From contig NZ_JACVPB010000003.1 in assembly GCF_018882085.1 (NCBI RefSeq), forward strand, positions 62,001 through 126,000: a DNA stretch of 64,000 nucleotides. The letters run 5' to 3'. The notes beneath the pieces are model-generated. The model saw nothing but the letters and a program-made list of their open reading frames with translations. It was not told where the DNA came from and did not search any database. The stretch comes from Polynucleobacter sp. AP-Reno-20A-A9 (lineage in GTDB: Bacteria; Pseudomonadota; Gammaproteobacteria; Burkholderiales; Burkholderiaceae). Made by a program: the position numbers and the translations under genes. Each line of letters begins with the position of its first letter. Within the stretch, counting starts at the first letter, position 1. This document shows positions 1 to 11,091 of the stretch, piece by piece.

Positions 1-473
1 CGCATGTGATAACGACTAATGTAGTTATTCCACTTAAATTCTCGACTATCGGAATCCTGGCTCTCGCCCATCTCCCAATAACGAGGGGCCTGTACATGAT
101 TGGCTAAGGCCCGATAGTGCAGCACTGGCAAATCAAACCCACTGCCATTCCAAGAAACGAGTTGAGGGGTGTATTTTTCAATGAGATCAAAGAAGGCTTG
201 TATTAAGACCTTCTCGTCATCCTGTGGAGTACCTAAGGTGCCTACTTTAATTTGTGGCAAGCCTTCTTTAGTAGTTCTACGAATCACGCAAGAGATAGCA
301 ACAATCTTTTGCAGATATAAGGGCAGGAATTCACTACCCGTCTTTTCTGCACGATCAGCCATCACTTTGCTAGCGACTTCGGCATCACTCATGGAGTCTG
401 GAAAATCTTCCAGACGACGCAATCCAGCTACATCAGGAATAGTTTCAATATCGAATACCAGAACGGTCGCCAT
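1..473 (-). CDS. PolB-like 3'-5' exonuclease (partial, C-terminus cut by window edge)
   Basis: The reading frame starts at ATG 473 and runs off the left edge, so 157 residues are visible. The DEDD exonuclease motif I is clear (FDIET, residues 7-11) and motif II follows (SWNGSGFDLPVL, residues 107-118, with N110 and D114). This matches the family described as predicted 3'-5' exonuclease related to the PolB proofreading domain. The catalytic Asp and Glu of motif I are present; motif III would lie outside the window. It sits just upstream of and co-oriented with nlpD, separated by 24 bases. Its substrate is unknown; a role in DNA repair or RNA turnover is only inferred from the fold. Confidence 0.85.
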   Translation of the reverse strand, partial: MATVLVFDIETIPDVAGLRRLEDFPDSMSDAEVASKVMADRAEKTGSEFLPLYLQKIVAISCVIRRTTKEGLPQIKVGTLGTPQDDEKVLIQAFFDLIEKYTPQLVSWNGSGFDLPVLHYRALANHVQAPRYWEMGESQDSDSREFKWNNYISRYHM

Positions 474-497
474 GGCCCCTACCCTAGACCAACAACA

Positions 498-1262
498 TTA
501 CTGCAAGTACGGCGTTGGATTAACCGGTTTCCCGTTAACGCGTAACTCGAAATGCAGCTTAGCTGCAGTAGTGTCTGTATCACCCATCTCGGCAATCTTC
601 TGCCCCTTACGAACGGCATCACCCTCTTTTACCAAGAGCTTGCTATTGTGGGCATAAGCAGTGAGATAAGTGTTGTCATGTTTAACGATCACGAGATTGC
701 CATAACCACGCAAGCTATTACCGGCGTAGACAACCTTGCCATCAGATGCAGCGAGTACTGGCTCGCCGACCTTACCGGCAATATCGATACCTTTGTTAGT
801 TTCACTGAACTCACCGGTAACCTTACCTTTTGCGGGCCAAGATAAACGAATGCCTGGTTCAGCAACCACTTCCGTTTTTACCGGCTCAGGAGTGGAAGCT
901 GCTGAATCTAGCTTATCAGCCGAAGGCTTTTTATCAGCTGCTTTTATTGGTTTAGATCCCGCAGGTGCTTTAACCATGATCAAATCACCAACTTCAATCA
1001 CATTGGGATTAAAGCTAGGATTAGCTGCTTTATTCCATTGCACCACATCACGTGGCGCCTGACCATAGTCCAAGGCAATACGCGCTAAGGTGTCGCCTTT
1101 TTTAACGCGATAGTAACCAGGAGGAGCGGGCTCACTTGAGCTACCACTACGGTCAGTCACGCTGGCAGGCTTAGTCCGAGGCGTCGAGCACCCAACCACC
1201 AACATCAATGATGAGGACATGAGCACAACGAGGAAAAGCTTCAATAAAGTGTATGGCATCAA
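498..1262 (-). CDS. nlpD: NlpD-like lipoprotein, LysM + degenerate M23 (amidase activator)
   Basis: This 254-residue protein has a lipoprotein signal (lipobox LVVGC, lipidated Cys25), a LysM peptidoglycan-binding domain at about 50-98, a Lys/Ala/Pro-rich linker, and a C-terminal M23/LytM domain at about 140-252. The first zinc-ligand motif reads NKGIDIAG, without the His of active LytM enzymes, as in E. coli NlpD. It is therefore more likely an activator of an AmiC-type amidase at the septum than a peptidase. It lies downstream of pcm and surE in the same direction, the conserved surE-pcm-nlpD order of proteobacteria. The usual next gene, rpoS, is not here; the downstream gene is the exonuclease. 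Confidence 0.92.
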   Translation of the reverse strand: MMPYTLLKLFLVVLMSSSLMLVVGCSTPRTKPASVTDRSGSSSEPAPPGYYRVKKGDTLARIALDYGQAPRDVVQWNKAANPSFNPNVIEVGDLIMVKAPAGSKPIKAADKKPSADKLDSAASTPEPVKTEVVAEPGIRLSWPAKGKVTGEFSETNKGIDIAGKVGEPVLAASDGKVVYAGNSLRGYGNLVIVKHDNTYLTAYAHNSKLLVKEGDAVRKGQKIAEMGDTDTTAAKLHFELRVNGKPVNPTPYLQ

Positions 1263-1296
1263 ATTAGGTTCTGAATTGGTGAATTCATCATAAATC

Positions 1297-1953
1297 TCAT
1301 ACTACCCCTGATTGTAAGGGTACAAAAAAGACCCCGTCCAGCACAGTTCTTTGATAGCGCTGGGAACTCATTCTTTCAACCATTACCAATTGCTGCTCTT
1401 TGTCATTTTTGGCGACTGGGGCTACTAAGCGCCCTCCAATGGATAGCTGATCTAGCAAGGCATCCGGAATACCCAAGCCAGCTGCAGCCAAAATAATCCC
1501 ATCAAATGGGGCAGCCTGAGGCAAACCTAAAATACCGTCGCCATATATCAAACGTAGATTGTTGATTCGAAATGGACGTAACTTAGCTCTTGCCATGTCA
1601 TGTAGTGGACGAATACGCTCTATGGAGTAAACCTCATCAGCCAATAAACTCAATACTGCCGCTTGGTAGCCGCAACCGGTGCCAATCTCCAATACTTTGC
1701 CGAGCTTATGTTTAGGCTTGTGAAGCAACTCAATCATGCGCGCCACTACCGATGGCTTGGAGATGGTTTGCTCATGCCCAATTGGTAACGCGGTATCTTC
1801 ATAAGCTTGTGCGTGCAATCCTGCATCCATAAAAGCGTGCCGAGGAACAGTAGCAATCGCCTCCAAAGTTTTACCGTGCTTTACTCCACCAGCATGGACT
1901 TTCGCTGCTAGGGCCTGCCGATAAGCAGCGAAGCGTTCGGTCGGAGCCCTCAA
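1297..1953 (-). CDS. pcm: Protein-L-isoaspartate O-methyltransferase
   Basis: SAM-dependent methyltransferase that repairs isoaspartyl residues in damaged proteins. The glycine-rich SAM motif [15 protein letters not shown] and the preceding substrate-region sequence [18 protein letters not shown] are diagnostic of the PCMT family. The frame is open up to an ATG at 2037, but that start would overlap surE by 88 bases. I chose TTG at 1953, which overlaps the surE stop (TTGA) and gives about 218 residues, close to the usual family size; another TTG lies slightly upstream. Translation is likely coupled to surE. Function is secure, start is uncertain. Confidence 0.88.
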   Translation of the reverse strand: MRAPTERFAAYRQALAAKVHAGGVKHGKTLEAIATVPRHAFMDAGLHAQAYEDTALPIGHEQTISKPSVVARMIELLHKPKHKLGKVLEIGTGCGYQAAVLSLLADEVYSIERIRPLHDMARAKLRPFRINNLRLIYGDGILGLPQAAPFDGIILAAAGLGIPDALLDQLSIGGRLVAPVAKNDKEQQLVMVERMSSQRYQRTVLDGVFFVPLQSGVV

Positions 1954-2741
1954 CCGCGATCCCAACCATTCGCACGCATCGCCGCTAAACGAGCGTGGTG
2001 CGTTAAATCCAATTGCATTGGCGTAATCGAAATACATCCATCAGCAATCGCATGAAAGTCCGTGCCCTCTGAACCCTCTTTAACATCGCCTGCAGCACCG
2101 ATCCAGTAGATCTTCTCACCGCGTGGACTATCCTGCACTACCACTGGTTGAGAGTGATGGCGATTACCGAGGCGCGTTACACGCCAGCGATACAAGTCAG
2201 CATAAGGTCGATTAGGAATATTGACGTTGAGTAGCGTTGCTACGCCATCAGCGTGATTTTGGCTTAAAGCAGAAACCAGCATTTGGGCTACTACATCATG
2301 CGCTGCTTTGGCAGCATCTTCAATCCGATTCCAGCCACGATCAATTTGTGAGAAAGCAATGCCTGGTACACCAAACATGACGCCCTCGACTGCGGCAGCA
2401 ACAGTGCCAGAGTAAAGCGTATCTTCACCCATGTTCTCGCCTTGATTGATGCCAGAGATCACCAGGTCAGGCTTCTCATCCAAAAATCCAGTCATGGCAA
2501 CGTGCACACAATCGGTTGGTGTGCCATTAATAAAGAAAAAGCCATCACGTTCGCCACCCGCTACTCGATGTATCGACAATGGTCTTGATAATGTGAGTGA
2601 ATTCGAGGCACCGCTATGGTTCTGCTCAGGAGCAATCACGGTAATACGGCCCAAGGGACGCACCGCACTCACTAAAGCCAACAGGCCAGGAGCCAAATAG
2701 CCATCATCATTTGAAACCAAGATATGCGGTTGTTTTGACAT
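1950..2741 (-). CDS. surE: 5'/3'-nucleotidase SurE
   Basis: Stationary-phase survival nucleotidase that dephosphorylates nucleoside monophosphates. The N-terminal metal motif NDDG (residues 11-14) and the later [20 protein letters not shown] segment are SurE hallmarks; 263 residues is a normal length. It overlaps the pcm start and begins only 2 bases after the stop of the RND pump gene 2744-5821 on the same strand, so it may be read through from the efflux operon as well as from its own promoter. Confidence 0.95.
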   Translation of the reverse strand: MSKQPHILVSNDDGYLAPGLLALVSAVRPLGRITVIAPEQNHSGASNSLTLSRPLSIHRVAGGERDGFFFINGTPTDCVHVAMTGFLDEKPDLVISGINQGENMGEDTLYSGTVAAAVEGVMFGVPGIAFSQIDRGWNRIEDAAKAAHDVVAQMLVSALSQNHADGVATLLNVNIPNRPYADLYRWRVTRLGNRHHSQPVVVQDSPRGEKIYWIGAAGDVKEGSEGTDFHAIADGCISITPMQLDLTHHARLAAMRANGWDRG

Positions 2742-2743
2742 GA

Positions 2744-5700
2744 TTAAACAAGTCCCTGTTTACGTTTGCCACGCGCTCTCATTGCTGCGTAGATCACTGG
2801 CAATACTAGTAAAGTCAAAATCGTAGTAGTTACCATTCCGCCCACAATCACAAGAGCCAACGGACGTTGCGCCTCGGAACCGATCGAATGTGACAAAGCT
2901 GCAGGTAGGAGACCTAAGCCAGCCAACATTGCTGTCATCAATACAGGGCGAACGCGCAATGCAGCACCATCTACCATCGCATCTTTCATGGCGCCATGCT
3001 CTTCAGCTACGGTTTTATTAATATACGAGATCAAAATCACACCATCTTGAATCGCAATGCCAAAGAGCGATAGAAATCCAAATAAAGCGGAAATACTCAA
3101 GGTCTCACCACCAAGATGCAAAGCAATGATGCCGCCAATGGCAGCGAAAGGAACGTTAATCAAAACAATCACTGCATCGCGGAAATTACCCAAGGCAGTT
3201 ACAAGCAATAAGAAAATGGCAACGAGCGTTAATGGAATGATAACCATGAGCTTTTGTTGTGCAGCCTTCATTTGGTTAAATTGACCATCCCAAGCAATGG
3301 TGTAATTCGTTGGCAAAGCTACGTTCTTTTCAACTAAATACTTGGCATCCTCTACAGCACTTCCCAAGTCTCGACCGCGCACACTAAAGATCACAGCGAT
3401 GTAGCGTTTACCGGCTTCACGATAGATAAAGAATGGGCCATCGCTTAAACGAATATTGGCCACCATGCCTAAAGGAACCTTTTGACCATTAGGAGTATCA
3501 ATCAATAAATTGGTGACATCCGGAATATCGTTGCGACTAGCCTCATTTAAACGAACAGCTATGCCAAAGGTTTTTTCATCTTCTAGGAAGTTTGAAACTG
3601 GTGCACCGCCAATCGAATTTGCAACAACCGTTTGAATATCACTGACATTCACACCGTAACGTGCGGCCATATCACGATCGATCTGAATATTCAAAGTGGG
3701 CTGACCCAATTCCTTGAGAATATTCTCATCTTCAATACCGCGTACTTTTTTGAGCTGAGTCACCACCTCATGCGCTTTTTGTGCAAGAACTTCTAAATCA
3801 GAGCCAAAGATCTTGACAGAATTTTCCCCTTTAACTCCGGATAAGGCTTCATTCACGTTATCTTGGATGTACTGAGAGAAGCTGTAATTAATGCCTGGGA
3901 TCTTATCAAGCTCAGCCTGCAGATGCTGCAGCAGAATATGCTTGCTTGTGCCTTTTGGCATCTCCTCAGGAGACTTTAAATACAGGCCATACTCTTGATT
4001 AAATACCCCTGTTGAATCTGTACCATCATCAGGGCGACCAATCTGAACGGCAACCTTTTCTAATTCTGGCTGCTTTAAGAAAGTCTCGCGCAACTGATTG
4101 GCGACTTTAATGGAGTAATCAAGATCCACCGTATTGGGAAGTGTTACGCGCAACCAAATATTATTTTCTTCTAGGGTTGGTAAAAATGCTGTTCCCAATC
4201 GAGTGGCACTTAATAAAGTTACACCCAAAATGAAAATAGAAATTGCAATCACGTGACGTGGATGATCCATCCAATTACGTAATATTGGGCGATAACGCTC
4301 CAACATCCACGTAATAAATTTCGGTGGCTCATGATGAAAATTATCCCCAAAGACATACGACATCGATGCGGGTAGGAAGGTCAAACTCAGAATAATCGAG
4401 GCCACCAAAGCAAAGCCCATAGTGAAGGCCATTGGCTTAAAGATAATACCTTCAACACCGCCCATTAAAAACAACGGTGAATAAGCCACAATGATGATGC
4501 TGGTGGAATAAATCATGGCACGCTGGACTTCGCTAGTGGCCAAAATAATGCTTTGATTGACCCGCTTACCACCCTCTTCCATATGGCGCATCACGTTTTC
4601 CGTAATGATCACAGCCGCATCCACAATCACACCGAAGTCAATTGCTCCTAGCGAGATCAAATTCGCTGGCACATTGAATATATACATCATGATGAAAGAG
4701 AAACATAGCGCCAACGGAATCACAGCGGCAACGACTGCGGCAGCGCGGAAGTTACCTAAAAATACATAGAGCAATACCAGAACCATGGTGATACCAAAGA
4801 ACATGGTGTGCTTCACAGTGCCTACAGTGATGTCCAGCAACACCTGTCGGTCATAGAAAGGCCTTACCTGAATACCGGGTGGCAAGATGTGATTATTGAC
4901 GTTGTCAATTTTTTCACGCACGCGAGCTAAGACTTCTGAGGCATTTTCACCGCGACGTAGATAGACTATCCCTTCAACAGAGTCTGGATTGCTATCGAAC
5001 TGAAACAGGCCCAAGCGGGGTGCATTACCAATAAGAACAGTAGCAATATCGCCAATTCGAACTGGTACGCCCTTATTGACTGCAACAACTACTTGTTTGA
5101 TATCAGCAATATTCTTCAGTAGGCCCACACCGCGCACGACAAACTGTTGCTCGCCACTTGGCAATATGCCACCACCCGTGTTGTCATTCGCTTTCGTTAG
5201 TGCATCGATCACCTGAGGCACAGTCACCCCTTTGGACTGAAGGCTTTCTGGGCTAACAATGACTTGATATTGGCGAACTTTGCCACCAAAGGAAGAAACA
5301 TCAGCAACCCCTGGAGTTTGCTTGAGTTCTTTATAGATTTCGTAGTTTTGTAAGGTCTTAAGACGTGTAGGTGACGCGTAATCAGAAGTCACCTGGTAAC
5401 GCAAGATTTCACCAGTCGCATCTGAATCTGGACTAACACTGGAACTTACCCCTGGCGGAAACGCCACATTGCCTAAATTGGTAATGAAGATTTGGCGAAC
5501 TTTAAAGGGGTCGGCATTGTCATTGAACTTCAACGTAACAACGGACAAGCCAAACAGGGATACTGAGCGAAACGCTTTAACCCCCGGAATGCCAGCTAAG
5601 GCATTCTCAACTGGAATAGTGACTTGTTGCTCGACTTCAGTTGTACTTCTCCCTGGCCATTGGGAAATCGCCTGAATCGTCAGCGGCGCCACTCCTGGGT

Positions 5701-5821
5701 ATGGCTGAATCGGTAATTGTTTTAAGCTAAATGTGCCAAGCACCAACAGCACAGCAGCGGCAAATAAAATAATGACGCGCTTATCTAAAACTCCCCGAAT
5801 GAAGGAGGTTACAAAACTCAA
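2744..5821 (-). CDS. CzcA/CusA-type heavy-metal RND efflux pump
   Basis: Inner-membrane proton/cation antiporter of the HME-RND family, 1025 residues, the normal size. It has the usual 12-helix plan: one N-terminal helix, a large periplasmic loop, a helix block including [18 protein letters not shown] (the TM4 signature with the acidic relay residues), a second periplasmic loop, and a C-terminal helix block. It follows the adaptor gene directly (stop 5822, start 5821) and forms an operon with adaptor, TolC-type channel and probably porin. The metal cannot be assigned from sequence alone: DFG-x3-DAA resembles Czc-type (Co/Zn/Cd) variants, and no Cus methionine triad was verified. Confidence 0.9.
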   Translation of the reverse strand: MSFVTSFIRGVLDKRVIILFAAAVLLVLGTFSLKQLPIQPYPGVAPLTIQAISQWPGRSTTEVEQQVTIPVENALAGIPGVKAFRSVSLFGLSVVTLKFNDNADPFKVRQIFITNLGNVAFPPGVSSSVSPDSDATGEILRYQVTSDYASPTRLKTLQNYEIYKELKQTPGVADVSSFGGKVRQYQVIVSPESLQSKGVTVPQVIDALTKANDNTGGGILPSGEQQFVVRGVGLLKNIADIKQVVVAVNKGVPVRIGDIATVLIGNAPRLGLFQFDSNPDSVEGIVYLRRGENASEVLARVREKIDNVNNHILPPGIQVRPFYDRQVLLDITVGTVKHTMFFGITMVLVLLYVFLGNFRAAAVVAAVIPLALCFSFIMMYIFNVPANLISLGAIDFGVIVDAAVIITENVMRHMEEGGKRVNQSIILATSEVQRAMIYSTSIIIVAYSPLFLMGGVEGIIFKPMAFTMGFALVASIILSLTFLPASMSYVFGDNFHHEPPKFITWMLERYRPILRNWMDHPRHVIAISIFILGVTLLSATRLGTAFLPTLEENNIWLRVTLPNTVDLDYSIKVANQLRETFLKQPELEKVAVQIGRPDDGTDSTGVFNQEYGLYLKSPEEMPKGTSKHILLQHLQAELDKIPGINYSFSQYIQDNVNEALSGVKGENSVKIFGSDLEVLAQKAHEVVTQLKKVRGIEDENILKELGQPTLNIQIDRDMAARYGVNVSDIQTVVANSIGGAPVSNFLEDEKTFGIAVRLNEASRNDIPDVTNLLIDTPNGQKVPLGMVANIRLSDGPFFIYREAGKRYIAVIFSVRGRDLGSAVEDAKYLVEKNVALPTNYTIAWDGQFNQMKAAQQKLMVIIPLTLVAIFLLLVTALGNFRDAVIVLINVPFAAIGGIIALHLGGETLSISALFGFLSLFGIAIQDGVILISYINKTVAEEHGAMKDAMVDGAALRVRPVLMTAMLAGLGLLPAALSHSIGSEAQRPLALVIVGGMVTTTILTLLVLPVIYAAMRARGKRKQGLV

Positions 5822-7081
5822 TTATTCCTCCTGCTTGGCAAAACGGTCGTTCAATAGAACCGCGCCATCAGTTAAGACCAACATTCCAGGCTCTAGACCC
5901 TCAGTTACTGCGAAACGCTTGCCATCAAGATCGTAGCCTTTCACAGAAAAACGGCGAAAGGTGTCTTTAGATGTTTTGATGATGACATAACGCATCTCAC
6001 GTACCCGCACAATCGCTGACTGCGGAACGACAACAGCCTCTGCCTCGCCTGTCTTAAGTTTTGCACTGACATACATATCAGGACGTAAGAAACCATCGGT
6101 ATTTTCAACATCACAGCGTATGAGCAAAGCATGTGTCTCTGGATCAATTGCTGGCGCAATGTAATTAGCTTTAGCAATAAATTCCTTATCAGGATAGGAC
6201 TCGGAACGTAGCACCATGGTCTGCCCTTTTTGAATCTTCCGAATATCCTGCTCGTACACATTACCTAAGAACCATAACTCTTTAGGGTTTGCCAAGGTCA
6301 CCAAGACATCGCCAGCATTCACTATCGATCCTGGCTCGATAGAACGCTTTACCACCACTCCCTGTAAAGGAGAGCGCATCACCAGGTTGTATTGGGTTTT
6401 TCCACTTTTATCTAAAGTCTTAATATCTCCATCACTCGCCCCTAGATTACGCATCCGGTTAGCTGCAGCTTGCTGAGTAATTTGAGCATCGCCCAGCAGA
6501 TCACTCATTGTCTTGTTTGCTTCAAGCACTTTAGCGGTCTTAGACGACAATAAATACTCTTGTTGCGCAGAAAGAAACTCAGGGCTATAGAGCTCCACTA
6601 CTGGAGAGCCGACTTCAACTGGTGCACCATCAAAAGCATAGATACGCTCAACCCTACCCGAGGCTCTAGCGGAGAGCACTTTAGATTTTTCAGCATTAAA
6701 TGCAAGGCGACCCGGAACATTTAATTCAACAGGTACTTGAGTTTTAACTGCATCTTGGAAAATATATATGTTGGGATTGAGATCTACACCTGGGAGCTTT
6801 AACTCCATTGCACCGGTGTTTTCAATCGATAAAGTCTTAGCTGTTTTTTCCAGCTTAACCGGACGGTTCACGTTAACGAATAAACCAATCACAATACCCA
6901 GCATCAAAATAGAAACACAAATAATGACTAAGCGGAGGCGCGCACGCGTCTCTGGTGGAAGCGCCCAGTATGAGCGATGAATCTCATTGGTATTGGCGGC
7001 AATGCGAGCAGTAAATTTATCCCTTAGCTTCTGAATCTCTTCGGAAGCTCGCTTGAGGATATTGGTTAGCTTGTCCTTCAA
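5822..7081 (-). CDS. RND efflux periplasmic adaptor (membrane fusion protein, CzcB/CusB-like)
   Basis: Adaptor linking the inner-membrane pump to the outer-membrane channel, 419 residues. A single N-terminal membrane anchor lies at about 48-68 (LRLVIICVSILMLGIVIGLF), followed by the split lipoyl/beta-barrel plan: SARASGRVERIYAFDGAPVE and later VMRSPLQGVVVKRSIEPGS are the two lipoyl halves around an alpha-helical hairpin. An unusually long cytoplasmic N-terminus (about 45 residues, charged) precedes the anchor. It is flanked by channel and pump genes in the same orientation with almost no gap, so all three are probably co-transcribed. Confidence 0.9.
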   Translation of the reverse strand: MKDKLTNILKRASEEIQKLRDKFTARIAANTNEIHRSYWALPPETRARLRLVIICVSILMLGIVIGLFVNVNRPVKLEKTAKTLSIENTGAMELKLPGVDLNPNIYIFQDAVKTQVPVELNVPGRLAFNAEKSKVLSARASGRVERIYAFDGAPVEVGSPVVELYSPEFLSAQQEYLLSSKTAKVLEANKTMSDLLGDAQITQQAAANRMRNLGASDGDIKTLDKSGKTQYNLVMRSPLQGVVVKRSIEPGSIVNAGDVLVTLANPKELWFLGNVYEQDIRKIQKGQTMVLRSESYPDKEFIAKANYIAPAIDPETHALLIRCDVENTDGFLRPDMYVSAKLKTGEAEAVVVPQSAIVRVREMRYVIIKTSKDTFRRFSVKGYDLDGKRFAVTEGLEPGMLVLTDGAVLLNDRFAKQEE

Positions 7082-7090
7082 AACAACTCC

Positions 7091-8620
7091 TTAAAAAGGT
7101 TCTTTGCCAGCAGAAACCAGCAAGACTGCCTGGGATTGCATCAAATTTGCTTCAGCCAAAGCCAGTTGCACCTCTAAATTACGCAACTGCGTCTGTGCCG
7201 TCAATAAATCATTAAAGCCTTGACCGTTATTGGAATACTGAATTAATCCTACCTTGTAAGCAGCATCTGCTTGTGGTACTTGGCGATCTTTCAAAAACTG
7301 GGTTTGATTCTTAGCCTGCTCATAAGCAGCATAAGCAGTATTCACAGCAAGCACGATTTGCTGACGATTAGAGATATTGCCCGCCTCAGCAGCTGCTTGA
7401 TTGCGCTGCGCCTGCTCTACCCCGTACTTTTCCTTGGTAAAGAAATACAAAGGAATGATGAGATCCAACTCTAACTGGTAGAACAGTGCGCCATTGTTTG
7501 CGGAAAATGGACCACGCGGTGTGTAAGATGAACCAATCACTTGGAAGTCTGGCAAATAAGCTTTCTTAGCAAGATCCACACCCTTACGTGCAGCATCCAA
7601 TTGCAGCGCGGAACTCTTTAAAGCAGGATGACTGCTTTCAGCATAGTCTTCAAGCTCAATTAATGTAGGTACACCATTCATAGCACGACGCACATCACCA
7701 CGGAGTACAAGCTTCTCACGGGAGTGGCGACCCACTAAGGTATTAATACTATTGATAGCAACTTGAAGTTGACGGTCAACATTAAATTGATCGGCTTCAG
7801 CAGCACTTTGTGCCACTTGCGCATTCAGATACTCAACATAAGCTGCAGCATTATTCGCATAACGGGCCTTAGCTACATTCTTAATCATCTCCAGTCGGAT
7901 GACAGACTCTTTAAGAACCTGTAGTTGCTTTTGTGAGGCGAGTGCGCCATAGTAAAGACTGGAAAGCTGCGCACCTAACTGCAAATAGGTCGCTTCTGAC
8001 TGAGCCAATAAAGCCTCTGCATTTGTATCGGCAATATTCGCTGCTAAGCTTTTTTTGCCTGGAAACTGAAAAGGTTGCGCAATCGAAATAGCATTGTTAC
8101 TGCTGATACCTCCAGGGTATTGCTGTGATGGTGCATTTGCCCCACCTAAAGCAAGCGGAGAATTCACCGGCATACCTGACCACACCAATCCTACTTGCGG
8201 ATTGGCTGGCGCATTAATTTGTGGAACAGTCGCCTTAGCAGATAAGTAAGACTCACGCAATGAAGATAATTGCGGATTATTCGCCTTGAGCTCATTCCAA
8301 AGCTGGCGCAAATCCATCTCCGTTGGTCCAGATGCAATAGGCTTGGTATAAATTTTTGGAGTATTTGCTTTTGTGACTGGAGCAAACATTTCGGCTGCCT
8401 TAGAGCTAGCGCCAAGTTGCGCACCAATGGATGGTGGCGCTGCTAATGAAGTATCGTTAGACTGAATGGTCACGCTTGCTGGAGCGCTATCTGCAGATGA
8501 CTGAGAAAACGCTGAAATAGAAAAAGTAGAGGCGCAAAGAACAAAGGCTGCCATTGCAAATGGAGTCACTCTTTTGAGCGGTGTAGCTACGCTAGTTTTG
8601 TGTTTGCCGAGAATCAACAA
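7091..8620 (-). CDS. TolC-family outer-membrane efflux channel (CzcC-like)
   Basis: Outer-membrane factor of the tripartite metal efflux system, 509 residues. It has a cleavable signal (about 20-40, ending near ISAFSQ), an Ala/Ser/Pro-rich spacer, then two repeated OEP domains with long helices rich in Ala, Gln and Asn (for example AVNTAYAAYEQAKNQ). It starts the core three-gene operon; 9 bases separate it from the adaptor gene. The 186-base gap upstream, to the porin, may hold a promoter, but none was recognised. Confidence 0.88.
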   Translation of the reverse strand: MLILGKHKTSVATPLKRVTPFAMAAFVLCASTFSISAFSQSSADSAPASVTIQSNDTSLAAPPSIGAQLGASSKAAEMFAPVTKANTPKIYTKPIASGPTEMDLRQLWNELKANNPQLSSLRESYLSAKATVPQINAPANPQVGLVWSGMPVNSPLALGGANAPSQQYPGGISSNNAISIAQPFQFPGKKSLAANIADTNAEALLAQSEATYLQLGAQLSSLYYGALASQKQLQVLKESVIRLEMIKNVAKARYANNAAAYVEYLNAQVAQSAAEADQFNVDRQLQVAINSINTLVGRHSREKLVLRGDVRRAMNGVPTLIELEDYAESSHPALKSSALQLDAARKGVDLAKKAYLPDFQVIGSSYTPRGPFSANNGALFYQLELDLIIPLYFFTKEKYGVEQAQRNQAAAEAGNISNRQQIVLAVNTAYAAYEQAKNQTQFLKDRQVPQADAAYKVGLIQYSNNGQGFNDLLTAQTQLRNLEVQLALAEANLMQSQAVLLVSAGKEPF

Positions 8621-8806
8621 AAGCGGCTGCCTCTAAATCAATAAAAATGCTGTTTTTATAGCCCCAGATGCGGATTTAGAACTAGTCCAACACCGTTTCC
8701 GAGGGTTTTAAGGATTATAGGGGACAAATGCCAAAAGTCGAATTATTGACAATTGCTATCTTATTGATTCTAAACATAATAATTATGGCTAAAGTCATTA
8801 AAACTC

Positions 8807-10210
8807 CTAAAACTCGGCGTGGATCCTAAAAGAGAGGATATTTACAGGTCCACGGGCCGCGTTATAGGCCGGATTATTGATGTGCTGGAAGTTCAAACCT
8901 GCCAGAACATTTTTAATCACAGTCGCGTTGTAATACACCTCACCAATACGCTCTGGACGATAAGAAATTGTCTGTCCTGGACCGGCATAGTCACCAATAA
9001 AGTAGGACACTCCGCCAGACTGTAAGTAATTCTTCCGATAGCTTGATAAGCCGTTTTGCATCATTGAAATACCAACGGTATCTTTTGGACGACTCCAACT
9101 TTCGCCATTCAGTCCCATACCTACCGATAAAGAATTATCCGCTTCAGTGAAGGACATGGTTTCGGTATGCCCATCCGATGTAAATGCGCGGCCATAAATC
9201 CCGAGATCTTTGGTTAATGCTTGCTCACCATTAATGCCAATACCCGTTTTGTATTGATAGTTGGTGCGCACATTATTAATGGCTTGTGTACCTTGCGCAT
9301 TGTTGGCAATTACGTAATTAGTCGCATCAGAAAAACGCGCCAAGATCATTTTATTGCGATAAGCAAGCACACTCACCTTACCAGGCAAGTCGGCAATTTG
9401 ATGTTGGCGCTCAACCTCAACTTGATCGCCGTAAGTATTAAAGATTTGCCAATTGAGATCTCTACCATTCGGAGTCTTTGGAGCAAGCATACGTCCAGCA
9501 CGCATCACCCAATTACCCAGGTACCACTCGCCCGCCAAGCCAGTACTGTAGCCACGCGCATCGGCTGCATAGTCATAGGCTAGATAGGTCATATTGCCCC
9601 AGTTCATAAACTGCACGCGAGGATCCTTAGCGTAACGACTGTCGTCAAAAATATCCAATGTAGAAAACTGACCGGCGGTGACTACAACGCGATTACTGCT
9701 TACTGTTTGGGTAATTTGATTGGCTTCGTTTTCCAGAACAATCTTATCGCCCTCCTGATTAAAAGTCTGACGCAAAAAAGCACGGGCAGAATAAAACTTT
9801 GCTTGAGCCCCAGTCGCTTTGGTTGCTTCACCGTTGGTAAAACCGGCGAGACCTACCAAGCCTGAAAACGGTACGCCAGAAACAACTTCGGGGTTGAAGT
9901 AGATGTCGGTATTAGGAGCTAAGCGTGCACCAAAAAATAAAGTGCCAGACCAGGTATAACTCATCGAATTTAAGTCAGATAAACTATTTTGTCCTGAATA
10001 AGAGGATGTGAAGTTGTTATAACGCTGGTTGATATAGGTTGTTTGACCATGCACGTTTACCGGCAAACCAAGGACCTCGCCCTCGGTTGGCAAGCCCTCA
10101 ATAGCTTCTGCAAAACTCGCAACTTGGTCGGCACCTGACCCTGCCCGCTGTGCATACACAGAAGCAGTGACAAAACTTAACAAGAGAATGAGCAAAAGCT
10201 TGCGGGTCAT
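8807..10210 (-). CDS. OprB-like carbohydrate-porin family outer-membrane protein
   Basis: A 467-residue protein with a Sec signal (ending at VYAQ, about residue 20), many alternating amphipathic segments, and a C-terminal aromatic residue (RIHAEF), all typical of outer-membrane beta-barrels. The YNNFTSSYSGQNSL and DLNWQIFNTYGDQVEVE segments resemble OprB-type carbohydrate porins as I know them. It precedes the metal efflux operon on the same strand; this neighbour suggests co-regulation, not necessarily sugar transport. Substrate unknown. Confidence 0.75.
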   Translation of the reverse strand: MTRKLLLILLLSFVTASVYAQRAGSGADQVASFAEAIEGLPTEGEVLGLPVNVHGQTTYINQRYNNFTSSYSGQNSLSDLNSMSYTWSGTLFFGARLAPNTDIYFNPEVVSGVPFSGLVGLAGFTNGEATKATGAQAKFYSARAFLRQTFNQEGDKIVLENEANQITQTVSSNRVVVTAGQFSTLDIFDDSRYAKDPRVQFMNWGNMTYLAYDYAADARGYSTGLAGEWYLGNWVMRAGRMLAPKTPNGRDLNWQIFNTYGDQVEVERQHQIADLPGKVSVLAYRNKMILARFSDATNYVIANNAQGTQAINNVRTNYQYKTGIGINGEQALTKDLGIYGRAFTSDGHTETMSFTEADNSLSVGMGLNGESWSRPKDTVGISMMQNGLSSYRKNYLQSGGVSYFIGDYAGPGQTISYRPERIGEVYYNATVIKNVLAGLNFQHINNPAYNAARGPVNILSFRIHAEF

Positions 10211-10457
10211 TCACGATTTCTGATGAGGTTGCTAAACCTAGTGGTTATGGCAACAGATTGAAGGAAAAATCTGTGCTCTCACGGCCTGGGATTGAAGCCC
10301 AAGGGTGGTGCAGCCCAAATTATCCCCAAAAAGAGGCAATTTACCTAGTCTTTATGTCCTAGAGATGACAGATCGAGGATCAATCACTGATAGATTGGGC
10401 TCGAATTAGTCTTTGGGTGTGCCCCGAAAACAACTCACCACCCGGAACGAAGAAGAA

Positions 10458-11072
10458 TTAGCGGCGATCCATTAAGGCGCGAGCCAAGGTGCCGGCATCC
10501 ACATACTCTAGCTCACCACCCACTGGGATACCTCGCGCGATGCGAGTGACCTTGATACCTTTCGACTTGAGTACTTCACCAATGTAATGCGCAGTGGCCT
10601 CACCTTCACTCGTGAAATTCGTAGCCAAGACCACTTCACGAATCGGTACACCGGTATCGGGAATCTCAATGCGATTGAGCAATCGATCAAAGCCAATTTC
10701 GTTTGGACCCATGCCATCGAGTGGTGAGAGACGACCCATCAATACAAAGTAATTACCTTTGAAACTGAGTGTCTGCTCCACCATCACCTGGTCTGCAGGC
10801 GTTTCCACAATGCACAGCAATGAAGGATCACGGCGACCATCGGAACAAGTACTACAAACCTGGGTCTCTGAAAACGTATTGCAACGCGCGCAGTGTCCAA
10901 CAGTTTCTACTGCTTCACCCAATGACTGAGCAAGGACTGCTGCACCATTACGGTCATGTTGTAACAAATAGAACGCCATGCGCTGCGCTGACTTGGGGCC
11001 TACCCCAGGCAGAACGCGTAATGCCTCGATCAATCGACCGAGTGCATCTTGAGGAGCTTCTATGCGTGCCAT
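10458..11072 (-). CDS. recR: Recombination mediator RecR
   Basis: Clamp protein of the RecFOR pathway that loads RecA at gaps. At 204 residues it shows the N-terminal helix-hairpin-helix ([11 protein letters not shown], 21-31), a zinc finger with Cys61, Cys64, Cys73 and Cys76, and the Toprim domain (about 83-180). It forms the conserved dnaX-ybaB-recR unit with the two genes upstream on the minus strand, 19 bases after ybaB. Confidence 0.96.
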   Translation of the reverse strand: MARIEAPQDALGRLIEALRVLPGVGPKSAQRMAFYLLQHDRNGAAVLAQSLGEAVETVGHCARCNTFSETQVCSTCSDGRRDPSLLCIVETPADQVMVEQTLSFKGNYFVLMGRLSPLDGMGPNEIGFDRLLNRIEIPDTGVPIREVVLATNFTSEGEATAHYIGEVLKSKGIKVTRIARGIPVGGELEYVDAGTLARALMDRR

Positions 11073-11091
11073 TAAATATTCAGGTTCTTAT

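Noticed and set aside
10211..10457. Possible riboswitch in the leader of the porin gene
   Set aside because: I found no known riboswitch core; the stretch shows only weak hairpins.
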